A DNA stretch of 62,000 nt from Symbiodinium natans (GCA_905221605.1 CAJNDS010001646.1:485001-547000); one strand, 5' to 3'. Shown: positions 21,807-33,412, numbered from the stretch's first letter. Translations and numbers: made by a program. The notes: generated by a model not told the origin, from the sequence alone.

Positions 21807-22735
21807 GCATTCAAGTCGCACAGTCGCATACACAGATCCTAGTCGCAATCAATCAAGTCGCAATCTTCGCGCAGAGTCGCATTTTATGCACTCGACAGTC
21901 CTGATCGCACACACAGATCCTACATCAACTCACAATCACGCTCAAGTCGCAACAACCTTAAACCAAAGTCGCACTGCACACACAGGCTCATTCCGAGTCG
22001 CACTGCACACACAAGGCTCTGCTGCAAGCACACAGGTTGCATCCACCCACCCCAGGTTTTAAGTAAACTGAGCATGTGGGCCCTTGGGCCTGCACTTGCC
22101 TTTCCTTACAAGGGTGTCCAGAAAAATGGCCCCTGTCCTTTCATAGCAAAAAAATTTCGGCCGGCTTCGCCGGATGGGCTTTTGTGGAAGCTTTCTGAAG
22201 CCTGTGAAGCTTTGCGGCCCTGTCGGGCTCTCCTGTGTCCTTGTGGTGCCACACGAAGCCTTTTGGAGCTTCCCGGAGCTTCCCGAAGTCTTTTTCTTCG
22301 TGTGCAATCGTATGGATTGCTGCCCTTATGCCCCCCCCCAACAACCTTTATTCTGCCCGCTGAGCCTATCCCCCATTTTTGCGTTTTTCAGAGATGGGTG
22401 CTCCTTGCCCAACCAAGACACCCTTGCAAAGCACTTCGCACAGAGTCGCATTTTGTATATTCCACAAACCCGAATGCCCGCTCAAGTCGCACACACAGAT
22501 CCTACATCAAGTCGCAGTTAATCAAGTCGCAATCTATCACGTCGCAATCTTCGCACAGTCTCGCATTTCACACACGCACACACACACACAACCTACATCA
22601 AGTCGCAATCTTCGCACATACTCGCAGTTTATGCACCCTAATGCACTCAAGTCGCACACACAGATCCTACATCAATTCACGATCACACTCAAGTCGCAAT
22701 CTTCGCACAGAGTCGCATTTTGTATATCCCACAAA
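21807..22735. repeat. two blocks of AAGTCGCA repeats
   Basis: Blocks 21807-22045 and 22440-22735 contain many irregularly spaced (C)AAGTCGCA(A/C) motifs, CACACAGATCCTACATCAA units and AATCTTCGCACAGAGTCGCA units. The DNA between (22070-22430) is free of the motif and has a GGCCGGCTTCGCCGG hairpin at about 22159. No gene was seen in either block. Confidence 0.85.
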
Positions 22736-22794
22736 CCCGACTTCGAGGGTTTGGAGAGCAGTTTAGGGGCCTGAAAGATCTCAAACTGGGGGGC

Positions 22795-22912
22795 CTCCAG
22801 CGCCCCACCCCCCAGCCCCACCCCCCAGCGCCCCACCCGCCAGCGCCCCACCCCCCAGCGCCCCACCCCCCACCGCCCCACCTCCCCACCCCCCCACCCC
22901 CCCCCCCCCCAA
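22795..22912. repeat. C-rich tandem repeat
   Basis: Units CAGCGCCCCACCCCC of 14-16 bp repeated about eight times, running into C-homopolymers. Confidence 0.9.
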
Positions 22913-24520
22913 ATTTCCTCCTTTCCTGTCTTGAGGCCGGCCCGGCTGCCGAGGCGGACCCGCGCAAGCGTTTACAATAACAACAATAATAACAATCATA
23001 ATGGTAATAAGACTATACTCATCATAATAATACCCGCAGGACGCCAGGTTTGCCGTCAGCTACGGCTGTACCTTTGGGGTGGGGGGTGGGGGTGGGGGTT
23101 AAGAACGTCATTCATATTGCATGTTTTCGCCTCTTCGTACAACGTACTGCACAAGGATGTGGAACAAGAAAATCTGTCACAAGCGTCCAGCCTGTCGCGA
23201 CCATGCCCAAAACACGTCCCACAAAAACCGTGAGATCCTGAAATTTGGCAAATGCGTTTTCGGAAATGCAAGCCTCCAAAAAGCACAGCTGCACATGAAA
23301 ACATCGCAAATAACAGTGTTTGCCGCGGGGCAACACACACATGTAAATGCTGCCTGACGGCAAACGTGGCGTCAAACAACACCAGGACTTGCTTAACAAT
23401 CAGCAAAAACCCACAGCGGCAGCGCAACGCCAAAAAAAACATCCAATAAAATTGAACATCATGAGGTGCCTCCCGTCCCACAAAAACCAATGAAAAGCCA
23501 TGCGCGATGGCAAACCGTCCTGTGCGTAATAATACTACAAAATAATACCCAATGCAGAATACATAATACAAACACATAACATGAATAATCATAATCAGAA
23601 TCATAATAACAAAAACTGGAAGAAGAACAAGAAGAATAGCAATAACACATTCGCACCCGGCGTTCAGTAGTAAGTGGCCCCCGGATCTCGCGCTAAAACC
23701 CAAGCCTGCGATCTGCGAGTGCTTCGAGCGAACCTTTCATTCATGAAAAAACGAACAATGTTCTGGTCCGAGAACGTAAAGCCGCCGGGTTCGCCCAAGT
23801 TTGGGAAACCAGGCGCATGTTCCGCAAATTCCGACATACCATCTCTACATTTCGGCTACCGAAAACCTGATTCGAAAACTCCAGAAAGAGCTGTCTGATT
23901 CACTTGGCAGGTTGCAACCCCGAAAAGCGAGCCCCCCCGACACCCCAACCGTGAAGTCCTGCAAAGTCGTGTAGTCACCACCTCAAAAACCCTAAACCCG
24001 AAACCCCAAACCACATGAGCTTCCGGTACCTGAGCTTCTTGGATGCAGGTCTTTGCATCCTGCACCCAGGACGTGGGGCACAGGTTGAAGCTGAACCCGC
24101 CTGATCTCGCCTGCCCTCTACACTCTCCCCAAAAGAGCAGCAGCGAGAGCCCCTCGTGAGGTTTGAATCTCCTCGCCTTCAATCTTGGCAAGCCTATGGC
24201 TCCCTTCTCTGCTAACTGAACATGCCCAGCGTCCCGTCTGCGAACGCAACTGCTGTAGCAGAATCCCCCCGAGTTTGCACGACTCCTAAACCCGCAGCAA
24301 ACAGCCCTGCTGCTTTTTACATACAAGCATTCAAAGCGCCATGACATCGGCACATCTTCGTAAAGCCTCCTATAAGGGAAAGCTCCTAGATTCCGAAACC
24401 CGACCACCGTTTCCACAACGTCAAGATTTGCTGCCAGGCAACTAAAACATGAAAACCCCTATGCAGAACGCCCCTGGCCACCGCCATTGCCATAACCGTC
24501 CCCAAACCCCCTCCTAAAGC

Positions 24521-25492
24521 TCCAAATGGACGGAGGTCCTGGTGGCACTCCTGCCGCAAGGTGTCGAGCCGGCTTTGGACGAAGGTCTCCAACTTGTCCT
24601 GCCCAAAGGTGTAGCGCGCAGTGAAACCCTAAACCCTAAACCAAAAACCTAAACCCTGGACCCTAAACCGTAAACCCTATAACCCTGTTACCCTAAACCC
24701 GAAACCCTAAACCCTTTCTAAACCCTCAAACGCCTGGGCCCCCAAAGCATCCTCAATCTGGTTCCGCAGCTCCCCGAGACGGGACCTCGGAAGAGGGGTG
24801 GAGGAAGAGGGGGGGGGGGTGTAGGGTCGATACAGTTCAGACTGTAGAAGTTAGGGGTACCCCTTTGATACCCCAAATACAATAGAATCCCCTTAAAGGG
24901 ACCCCTAAACAGGGTGCCCCTATTTTCGGAAACCCCTATATCGCAGAAGGGTTACCGTTTTGGGGGGTTTTATTTTGGGTTGTGCGGAGTGGAGTGTGCT
25001 CGGAAGGACTGAAGAAATCGCAAGGCTCCAAATAGAGTTGAAACAATCGAAGGAATCGAGGAAAAGAAAGATTGCCAGGGCAAAGGGAATGCTCCAAAGG
25101 CCGAAAGAAAATCCGGACCTGAGCCCTGCAACTCCTCAGCCCTAACACGCCACACTCCCCAAGTGTCATTGTCGTCCCGAATGGGCAAAATCCGCCATAA
25201 CTCCACCTGAACTCAAAGCACTCTTCGAAGGCTGAGTCCCAGAGCTCGAAAAGGTCTGCAGCCCCGCGGCCGCGCGACTGCGTTCCCATGGGAGGAGGGG
25301 GAATAGGGGGTGAGCACTTGACGCCTCTTCACTCTTCATCACACGCTTCACACTTTCCTCTGCTCCTGGGGGATCACGGGTCTTCTTCGGAAACTTCACT
25401 ACTGGAGGTGGGTGATTTTGGAGGAGATGACTTTGAACCTCTTGGCCTCCACGAGGCCCTCGAGCTCCACCTTCACTGCGCGAAGACGGGCC
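24521..25492 (-). CDS. coiled-coil protein, three exons
   Basis: Exons 25439-25492 (RLRAVKVELEGLVEAK), 24734-24785 (RLGELRNQIEDALGAQ) and 24521-24598 (DKLETFVQSRLDTLRQECHQ) join in phase (2 bases + 1; codon boundary). Acceptors are CAG, GAG and CAG; donors are GTTCAA, GC (GCGTTTGAGGG) and GC (GCTTTAGG). Each exon alone is a heptad helix, so the gene probably encodes a long coiled coil. The introns hold telomere-like units at 24622-24722. The exon at 26218-26301 is of the same type but needs an intervening exon to fit. Partner and function are unknown. Confidence 0.62.
24848..24943. mobile_element. short inverted-repeat element (family of 13374)
   Basis: GGGGTACCCCTTTGATACCCC to CCCCTATTTTCGGAAACCCC, with GAAGTTAGGGGTACCC pairing the right arm GAAAATAGGGGCACCC. 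Related copies are at 32206-32285 and 58571-58680. Confidence 0.5.
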
Positions 25493-25669
25493 CTGCGAGT
25501 TGGGCCGGGCTGCGGGGGAGGATCCGAATTTCCAGGTTTTAACCTCTCTCCTCGGGGTCCCGTCCGTCACTGTCGGTAACCCCAGAGGCCCTGAAACACC
25601 CCAAATCCCTGGACAAAAACCAAGCCTCTTGTAAGAAAAGAGCCCTAAGCCCGAGTACCCTGAAACCCT

Positions 25670-26130
25670 AAGCGCAAACACTAAACCCTGAATCCTAAAC
25701 CCTGAACCCTAAAACCTAGACCCTAAAGCCCTAAACCCTAAAACCCTAACTCCTATAACTCCTAAACCCTATGAACCCCAATACCCTAAAACCCTAATAC
25801 CCTAGAAGCCTTGAAGCCTAGAACCCTAAAACCCTAAAGCCCTGAAGCCCTAAAACCCTAAAACCCTAGAACCCGAAACCCCTGATTCGTATAACTCCTA
25901 AACCCTACGAACCCTAATACCCTAGAACCCTAACACCCGAAAACCTTTAAAACCCTAAAACTAAAACCCTAAACCCCTCAACCATAACTTCTAACCCTAT
26001 CAACCTATCCCTAGAACCCTACAACCCCTAAACCCTACAACCCAAAAAGCCTGCAATTTTGAAACCCTCAGACCCTAAACCCTACAACCACTAATACCCT
26101 AGAACCGTAGAACCCACAACCCTACAACCT
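25670..26130 (-). repeat. degenerate CCCTAAA region
   Basis: About 460 bp of decayed telomere-like units (CCCTAAA, CCCTAAAA, CCCTAGAA, CCCTACAA). No gene. Confidence 0.9.
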
Positions 26131-26217
26131 ATAACCCCCCACCCCCCAAAAAACACCTTAAAGCCCCTTAAACCCCACAAGCCGAAAGAAAACCTAAAAC
26201 CCCTAAGACCCTCAAAC

Positions 26218-26301
26218 CCCGTCTGTGCGAGAAGAAAGGCTCCGGGCGCCCAGCTCCAGGTCACGGTCCCGCACGCCGCTTGGCAGCTCCCGGAGCCGGG
26301 C
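26218..26301 (-). CDS. candidate coiled-coil exon
   Basis: Exon of exactly 28 codons with acceptor CTCAAAAG after a T-rich tract and donor GTTTGAGGG. It encodes ARLRELPSGVRDRDLELGAR. It lies between a degenerate CCCTAAA region and a long TTTAGGG array. Probably an upstream exon of the 24521-25492 gene. Confidence 0.55.
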
Positions 26302-26330
26302 CTTTTGAGAGACAAAAAAGGGCGAAAGGT

Positions 26331-26506
26331 GAGGTTTAGGGTTTAGGGTTTAGGGTTTAGGGTTTAGGGTTTAGGGTTTAGGGTTTAGGGTTTAGGGTTT
26401 AGGGTTTAGGGTTTCGGGTTTAGGGTTTAGGGTTTAGGGTTTAGGGTTTTAGGGTTTAGGGTTTAGGGTTTAGGGTTTAGGGTTTAGGGTTTAGGGTTTA
26501 GGCTAG
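26331..26506 (+). repeat. internal telomere-like array (TTTAGGG)n
   Basis: About 25 units with rare variants (GGGTTTC, an extra T). Confidence 0.97.
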
Positions 26507-26508
26507 GG

Positions 26509-26570
26509 TCTGCAGCTTGGGATGGTCCCCCTTATACTAACAGTTCTTAAAAACATCCCAATCTGCAGCT
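26509..26570. mobile_element. TTGGGATG element with 8-bp target duplication
   Basis: A 44-bp core TTGGGATGG...ACATCCCAA lies between two copies of TCTGCAGC (26509-26516 and 26562-26569). Internal CCCCTTATACTAACAG is shared with copies at 49897 and 52045. The duplication is direct evidence of insertion. Confidence 0.85.
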
Positions 26571-27344
26571 TTCAGACTTTCGGTGGTTCTGAGCTTGGGG
26601 GGTTTGAGGGCAAGAGCGCGCGGTGGCCAACACCGAAACCAAGGCAAAAAAAAGAATGAATTGCTTTCAGCCCGGGCTTTTAGGGCTTTATAAGGGTTAC
26701 GAAAATTACGGGGGGGGGGGGTGTACAATTCTAGGACGCATAGCATACGCATAACTACAGGGCATATAGGGGTTCATATAATAGGGATTGTAGGGTTGCC
26801 CAGACCACCGACGCGGGCTCTCAGCGCCAGGCGGTAAGCTGGGACTCGAGACGCCCCTGGCATCGGATTCTTGCAAATCGGAACTTCAGTATGTGGCACA
26901 CTTCTAGCTATCGTGTGAGATATATATATATATGTAGCGATATATGATTATATTATTGTACCACAATTTCATCGCATTATGTGCTTATGTGGGGTATGTT
27001 ACAAGATTGCGGAAATATGAGATTCTGCTATAGGGCTGAGGGTTTGTGGGGTTTAGGGCTGAGCTCTACAGAAAAATTCTTGTCCAGCAGCGAAGACGCT
27101 TTCTCGAAGTGCACTTTAGACTCGGTCCTGGAAGGGACGTGTCGCGCTTTGTTTCTCCCCTTTTGGTGGGGGGGGGGGGGGGGCTTCACATATAAAAGTC
27201 TGCCGCGACCATGCCCACAAAAACTGGTATTTACAGCGTTTTATGCCCAATACACTGGCATTTGCAGCGTGACCATGTTAGAAAAAAACCTCAAAATAAA
27301 CCCATGACCCGCCGTTCCAAACCCAAATATCTACCCCATAATTG

Positions 27345-27566
27345 GGCAAATAGCATGACCTCCAAAAAGGACAAAGTTTTCCTCTAGTGCTAAACACCCC
27401 CGCCTGCCGATGTTTTCTGCCTGTCCTCACAGTCACTTCACAAAACTACCAAAACTAACTAGGCAAATAGCATGCCCCCCCCCCCCCCCCCCCACAATGA
27501 ACAAAGTTTCCTCTAGCGCTAAAAAAAACCCACGCCTGCCGATGTTGCGTGCCTGTCCTCACTTGT
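27345..27566. repeat. 117-bp tandem duplication
   Basis: GGCAAATAGCATG...ACAAAGTTTTCCTCTAGTGCTAAA...GCCTGCCGATGTT...CCTGTCCTCAC is repeated at 27345 and 27462. The second copy has gained a C(18) run. GCGACCATGCCCA-type fragments nearby (27206) recur at 23198. No gene in 26800-27800 could be supported. Confidence 0.85.
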
Positions 27567-28123
27567 GTACATGCCTTCCGTACCACGCGCGGGAGCGCGC
27601 CCCGAACCTTGTAGTTACTGCATGTGTATATTCATCAGTAGATTGGGATTTGGGGAGGGGGATATTGCTGGTAATTATTTCGGTCAGTACGGCCAATATT
27701 TGGCCATCCTCGAACTTTTTCCACCTCAACAAAAGGGGCCATCATGAATTACAAGCCCTAAACTATAAGCTAACCCTAAATCCTTAAACGGCTATTGAAT
27801 TACTTAATGCGGGCATACTTAAAGTATAAATATTGGGGGGGGGGGGACCGGGGGCGGAGCCTCAAGGTCCGACCTTGACAACGTCAGCTTGGACCTGGGC
27901 AATGTCTTCCCCCCTAGGCGGCGCCGTCTTCTCAAGGGGGACTCAGGAGGCTCCGTTCGCATCCAAGAGAAGTTCGACGCTAAGGGCAAAGCGAGGATCG
28001 TTTCCGGGCATCCCCTTTTTTGTCAAAGCCGCGGGCGCTCTATCACTGGAGGTCTCACCAGGATGTCTGTAGCTCCGAACCTGGCCCTGGGATGGGGATG
28101 TTCTGTAGGGCTTCGTTTTTTTG

Positions 28124-28148
28124 CGGGGGGGGGGGGGGGGGGGGGGGG
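28124..28148 (+). repeat. long G homopolymer
   Basis: G run of about 25 nt, one of some fifteen G runs of 9 nt or more in the window. Confidence 0.95.
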
Positions 28149-28830
28149 AGGGGGCGTTTTGAAGGCATTTGAGGGCGCTGAAGGGGTTCAAGACTCTTGG
28201 ACTCGAGAGCTTCTTCTCGGCGTAGGAGACACGAAAAAATCTCAGGGGAACAAGCGTCGATGCTCGTGCTTGCACCCTTTACACCTTTCATTTGCAAGGT
28301 AACAAAACCACACATGGCGGCAATCGTGTTTCACAACCCGAAACTCTAAGCCTTAAACCCTAAACCGTGATCGTGTTTCAGGGCTTGGCTGGACCAGGCT
28401 CTTATCCTCTGAAGTGTCGCAAGCTGCTTTCAGCTCGCAACGGCGGGCAGCGAGCGGCGGCTTCCGGCTGCATTGGTGCGGGGAAGCACGCGGGCGGAAA
28501 GAGTATAGGGGGTACAGCACACTCCAAGAAGTTGGAACATCCTTATCCCTATGCCCCGAAAGGCGTACCAAAGGGAATCCCGGCTCTAATCATCTTTAAA
28601 CCATGTTCCAACTTTCTGGAGTTTGCTGTAGGGTTTTAGGGTGTAGGGTTTAGGGTTTGGGATATTGGGGTTGGGGTAAACAGCTAGGACTGGGGTAGGA
28701 TGGTCCCGCACTGGCAGCAAGTTTAAGTTAATTGTATTTGGAATACGTGCCGAAGCACGGTTCTTGGCGGAAGATGACTTGGAGGCATAGGATCACACGA
28801 CAAGGTCTTGGTAGCCCATTGCAGGAAGGA

Positions 28831-28946
28831 CTACTATAATCACCTTAATGATTCGAATAGAGTTGATTTGGTTGGTTATTATGATTGTATAAATACATAA
28901 GGAACCATAAGGGAATACTATTAGTGATTTTTCCGACCCCTATAGT
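28831..28946. mobile_element. short dispersed element (family of 47330)
   Basis: AGGAACCATAAGGGAATACTATTAGTGATTTTTCCGACCCCTATAGT matches AGGGACCATAGGGGAACCAGGTAATGTTTCCGACCCCTGTA of the 47330 element. TATTCGAAT/GAATAG parts also match. No target duplication was found. Confidence 0.6.
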
Positions 28947-28959
28947 ATGTGATCCAAAC

Positions 28960-29235
28960 TGTGGTCGGTGGCTCCCAAGGCCTGTGTCTGAGTCTTCAAA
29001 TGTTAAGACAGCAGGCGCCGCAGTTCTTTGGGCTTGCTCATCCAGGGGAGGCACAACCCAAGGGTTAGGCAACATGGCAACATCAGAAGCAGGTGCTCTC
29101 GCGTGGATGAGTAAGTCAGGCCTGGGCAAAAGCCTGAGCTTTGAAGCGCGTGCCACCCAGCGTTTTTCCGCAGCTTGCGAGTCTGTCTTGTCAATTCTAA
29201 GCTGGGGAGGGAGGGGCCAGGATCGGCCAGTAGGC
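28960..29235 (-). CDS. candidate exon, unknown protein
   Basis: Open minus frame of about 90 codons: LRIDKTDSQAAEKRWVARAS, LPRPDLLIHARAPASDVAML and PAVLTFEDSDTGLG. It then runs into the short dispersed element at 28946, which may be an intron. No family was recognised. Confidence 0.4.
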
Positions 29236-29297
29236 CTGATAATCCCCATAATCAACCTATAAAGGGCCTGTTTAAGTTTAAGGGGTTAGAGGGGTTT

Positions 29298-29500
29298 AAT
29301 AACCCGTCCTGCAGTCCCAGAGAGACTCTGGATCGCCAGTCGCCTCAAGAACCCCGAGCCTGAACAAATTTGTTCCCGTGACCTCAGGATGTATATATAG
29401 ACTTATGGGTTCTAGGGTAACGATACACATGGCTAAAGGTTCGTGCACAGTAGCATCTGGTACAGAACAGATGATGCAAACAAAAACTGAAGAGGGGGCC
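29298..29500 (-). CDS. candidate exon, unknown protein
   Basis: Minus frame with VFVCIICSVPDATVHEPLAM and YIHPEVTGTNLFRLGVLEAT. No splice chain was established. Confidence 0.25.
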
Positions 29501-29584
29501 AGTGCCAACGGGTGCGGCAGTCTTCGCCAGACTGCGAGATCTCAGAGTTCCGGGGGCAAGGTGCGGCCCTCAGAGCACTCCCAT

Positions 29585-29690
29585 AGGGTGTAGGGTTTAA
29601 GGGCTTAGGGTTCAAGGGTTTGAGGGTTTAGGGTTTCCGGGTTCAGGGTTTAAGGGTTAAGGGTTTAGGGTTTGGGGTTTAGGGCTTCGG
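29585..29690 (+). repeat. degenerate telomere-like array
   Basis: TTTAGGG-type units with GGGTTCA and GGGTTAA variants. A second array lies at 30097-30166. Confidence 0.9.
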
Positions 29691-29879
29691 GTTGGCGCTG
29701 GAGTTGTTCCTTCATAGCGGCTTGAGTGTGAATCCAAAGAGCCCTGTTCCGCCCTATGAGCACTTGAAACTCCACAACTCAGGAGGTCCCCCCTTGCTTC
29801 CGGAGGCACCTCTGCGAAAAGGTGCTTCGCAACACAAGGCCCCCTGTTAATGGGAGCCAATTCCGTGCGAGGCCTCCAC

Positions 29880-29975
29880 CCGCGAAGTGAGCGCCCTAAT
29901 TATCTGCACCATTGTTGGGTCCTTGTTGGGTTTAAGTATTCGTAAGAATGCAAACTGATTTTCAACCATGACCCT
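29880..29975 (-). CDS. candidate exon, unknown protein
   Basis: After acceptor ATAATTAG the minus frame reads ENQFAFLRILKPNKDPTMVQ and IIRALTSRVEA. A good helical exon without recognised family. Confidence 0.4.
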
Positions 29976-30819
29976 AATTATACAACAAATCAGCATTCGG
30001 AGACCACTAGCGGCTCCTAGACAGGCTTGGGGGTGAGGGGGGATGTCGTGTGCAGCGATGTGAGTGCTTATGGGAGTTGCTGGAGCCATGGCACATAGGG
30101 TTTGGGGTTTGGGGTTTAGGGTTTAGGGTTTAGGGTGTAGGGTTTAGGGTTTAGGGTTTAGGGTTTGAAGAAGTACCCGAGGCTTCGCAACGCGCTCGCG
30201 ATGCCGCCAAGGCTCTTTCGCGGCAATCTCGCGCTGCCTCCCATGCGTTTCACGATGTTTCGTAATGCCTCCAATCTTTTCGCTTGAACGCAATAAAAGT
30301 GAAAGGGTACGCGGATCGTGTGAAAATCTCGCCACGCATCCCATGTTCTCCTACGTGAGGTTTCGTGACAAGTTCATGACGTCTCCACTGCTCTGCAACC
30401 AGTTTAGAGCAAAACGCGCACGGCATTCTGCGACATAATCGCGACGCCTGCGACGTTCTCGCTAGCACGTGAACAAAGAGCGCGACTTTCGCGACGATTC
30501 TTTGATGCCCCTCAATAGGAATGACCTGAAACAAGCACGAGGATGTAACTGTGACGCCCCTGCTATAACAGAACAAAACGCGATCTTTCGTCAAATTTTG
30601 CAGCACCTCCAACACACCTCTGCTAAGCACAAGCAATGGAACACGGAAAGGACAGAAGGCTTTGACTGTTTGAGTTTGGCAGGGGGTCGTGTCGTAAAGT
30701 ACAAGCAATCAGGGCTGATCATGTGTTGATCTCTGTGAGCCTTGTCACTGCAGGTCGCATATACCCATATCCCACATACAACACTAAGTAACCATTGCCT
30801 ACACACATCCCGTGGGCGC

Positions 30820-32615
30820 TCAGTCGGAGCGGTCTCGTTCGTCTTCCACGTCAAGCTGCACGAGGAGCTCCTTCCATGAGAGGGCAAAGGTGGGTTGCAG
30901 AAGCCAGCACGGTGCCTTCGAACCGCTCTTCACGATGCTCAGCCCTATGGGCCCGCTCTGAAACATACCCAAGTATGAACACCACTGCTATGACACCTTT
31001 CTTTTACGAAAGCGCCAAAACCCCCTCTGAATTCTTCATGGCATGGACTCCGACCCTGTTCTATGAACCTTCACCCCCTGACTCTGGACCTTCTGGGGGC
31101 CCCTTTGTGGATCCCAACTTGTGACACATCCCTTGGACATTCCCCGTGAACCTGCGATGGACCGTTTATGGGCCCGGAAACCTCTTAGTCTAACCCTTTG
31201 GTTCTATGGATGATGTAGGAGCAGGTTTTCATCAACATGCGATGCGTGAAAAGCACGTGGATGCATGACCATGCCGTCTGGCAGCCCATGCACCGACGTC
31301 GACCAACAAACCAGGTTGCGGATTCAGAGACTGACCGGCTGTGCGGCCGACAGGCTCAATGACTGACGGAGCAACTAGCTGTTGCTGACTCAAAACCCCG
31401 TGGGCTGCAGCTTACGAGGCCGACAAAGTCTTGTTGTTTCGGGTAGGAAATGCAGACAGCTGTCCTCTTCAACCGGCTCTATTTGAAAAGGCTCCAAGAA
31501 CGCTGAACAAAAAGCCCTCTCCATGCTCCCTCAACAAAATCTCACTGAAGATCTCACTGAGGCCCGGAAAACAGATACTCAACAGATCTTGGAGTCCCAG
31601 ATCCGGACCCCTCCTCGATGCTTGGCACCGAGCCGCCGCCGACCTGTTGGTGCTGAGATGTGGTGAAGGGCTTCGGCTCGGATGAGTACGGCGGGTCGAA
31701 GTGGCGCTGCGCGGATCTTGAGATGTTTAGGGGCTTAGGGTCCAGGTTGCTTCCTGTTCGGGGAGGGGCCGGCTATTGCACAAGCCCAGCCCTGCAGCCC
31801 TGGTCCCAGCCTCCACGCGCGCAGAGGGCCGGATGGCCTGTGCGAATTCGGGGAGGCTGTTTCGTTGTGGACCATAAAAAGGGGGCCTTCAATCCTCAGG
31901 GATAGCCAGTCTCCCTCCCCAAAACGAGTGGGTGCCTCCCAATCTCTTGCTTCGTCGAGGTCCAGCTGCGCAAGCAGCTCCTCCATACTCTTCCTGTGCT
32001 GCAAGGCAAATCAATTGCAAAATGGCGCGCTCAGGGCTGTGGATTCGGAAAGCTTCTTCGATTCGCAAAACAATCGCATACTGCATGACTACATGTACTA
32101 CGTATGCTGCAGCTGTACGTTTCGCGGGGATGACTTTCAAGCGAAGGCGGCCTTCAACCCGTTTGCGAGATGTCTTAAGAGCAAGGTTCTCAACGATGAC
32201 TCAAGGCGCACCCCTAGGATACCCCAAATCCCTCTGATAGGAACCCCCAAAAAGGGTACCCCCCAACTTCGGAACCCCCACTTTCACAACCCTAAACCCT
32301 AAAAACCGGAAAAAAAAAAAAAGACCATTGCGATGCTTCTTCCAAGCTTGTGCAGTCGAGGTGCATCACGCAGAAGCCTGGGCTGCAAGCCACATGACGT
32401 CGGATTCCACATGACCCCAGCAGACCACGCGAAACCATGAATGAAACCATCAGTGGAACCTGACTTACTTGTACTCTTCGCAGTGATCCGTGCTTTTTTT
32501 GCAAAGTATAGGAGATCATTTGGAGCAGAGTGGGGTTCGTAGCAGTTGATAGATCACTCCTAGGACGCAAGCCAACACAGAGGTCCCAATCCCTCAACCC
32601 ATACCTCACACTCAA
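30820..32615 (-). CDS. unknown protein with duplicated helical module
   Basis: Possible start ATG at 32615. Exon 32469-32615 includes DLSTATNPTLLQMISYTLQK and ends at a perfect GTAAGT donor. Exon 32102-32173 reads RKRVEGRLRLKVIPAKRTAA. An exon ending at 31998 (acceptor TTGCCTTGCAG) reads HRKSMEELLAQLDLDEARDW and FGEGDWLSL; its left edge is unresolved. Exon 30820-30957 reads SGPIGLSIVKSGSKAPCWLL and SWKELLVQLDVEDERDRSD before TGA. All joins are phase 0. The strings MEELLAQLDLDEARD and WKELLVQLDVEDERD are paralogous, and their DNA is also similar, pointing to an internal exon duplication. No known family was recognised. A second open frame extends the exon at 32102 leftwards. Confidence 0.62.
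32206..32285. mobile_element. short dispersed element (family of 13374/24848)
   Basis: GCACCCCTAGGATACCCCAAAT matches 24856 (GTACCCCTTTGATACCCCAAAT). The right end GGGTACCCCCCAACTTCGGAACCCCC matches the 58630 copy. It lies in the first intron of the 30820-32615 gene. Confidence 0.55.
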
Positions 32616-32840
32616 GTTTGCCTACTCTCAGAAGCAGGCTCCCACACATCAATTCAAACTGCAATACCCCTCAAATACTCACATTCTGACGATCTCACGG
32701 ACGTTGTCTGTGGAACCTGTTGCATGTGCTGGGGGGAGGTCCGAATACAGCTGACGTGGCTACCCAGCCCAAAATCACGCACCGCGTGACTGTCATAGGA
32801 TCACCATGAGAACCTTAGCTTAGGGACCGGTGCCAAACCA

Positions 32841-32958
32841 TCACGCCGAGAAGCCTTCCCCCTCCCCTTCCTCAGAGCTGCTGGCGCCCTGACGGGGAGG
32901 ACGGGTGTTGTGTCGTTCTTCTGTGTTTCTTGTTGCCAAGACTTGCTGCTTCAGACCC
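32841..32958 (-). CDS. C-terminal exon of an upstream gene
   Basis: Acceptor CTTGTGCAG, then GLKQQVLATRNTEERHNTRP and an acidic Ser/Glu/Gly-rich tail ending in TGA at 32841. It lies upstream of the start of the 30820-32615 gene, so the gap of 225 bp would be the intergenic region between two genes in the same direction. Confidence 0.55.
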
Positions 32959-33339
32959 CTGCACAAGTTATGTCCTGGAGCTTTCGTTTGAGCGAAAAAT
33001 CCTGACTCGTGGGGCGGCGGGGGGCAGGGGCGTGTAGGGTGGGAGGGGCGCGTTGGGGCATCCTTCAAGTGAAAACGGTTCAGGCGTCCGTTTCAGCGCA
33101 AACTTACCGGGCACTCTCTTCCATGCGCACATTTTTTAGCTGTTCTCTGGTTTGTGCTTGTCTTTTGAAGGGGAAGGAACACCACTTCTGCGCATCCCCA
33201 TTCAACAAGAATCAGGCCCGAAAACCCCCGGGCGCTTGCAAAGAGAGCACGGGGCGGTGGGGGGGGGGGGGGGGTTATTTAGGGGTTAGTTTGGGCCTAC
33301 TTAGGTTTATAGGGACTGTATAAGGTATATACAGGGGCC

Positions 33340-33412
33340 TCGAAGAACATGGTCACCGAGTCGTCCGCTCCGGCGGAGATGGCTGCTTCGGCCCACTCCT
33401 GGATGCCTCGTC
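33340..33412 (-). CDS. candidate exon, unknown protein
   Basis: After acceptor GAAGCAG the minus frame reads RGIQEWAEAAISAGADDSVT and MFFE, with a possible GC donor. Probably belongs to the gene ending at 32841. Confidence 0.45.

Noticed and set aside
21807-22735. CRISPR-like array
   Set aside because: AAGTCGCA units are too short and irregularly spaced; eukaryotic context.
23056-23703. 215-codon minus ORF with hydrophobic run
   Set aside because: Hydrophobicity comes from AAT-type microsatellite DNA; no splice or domain support.
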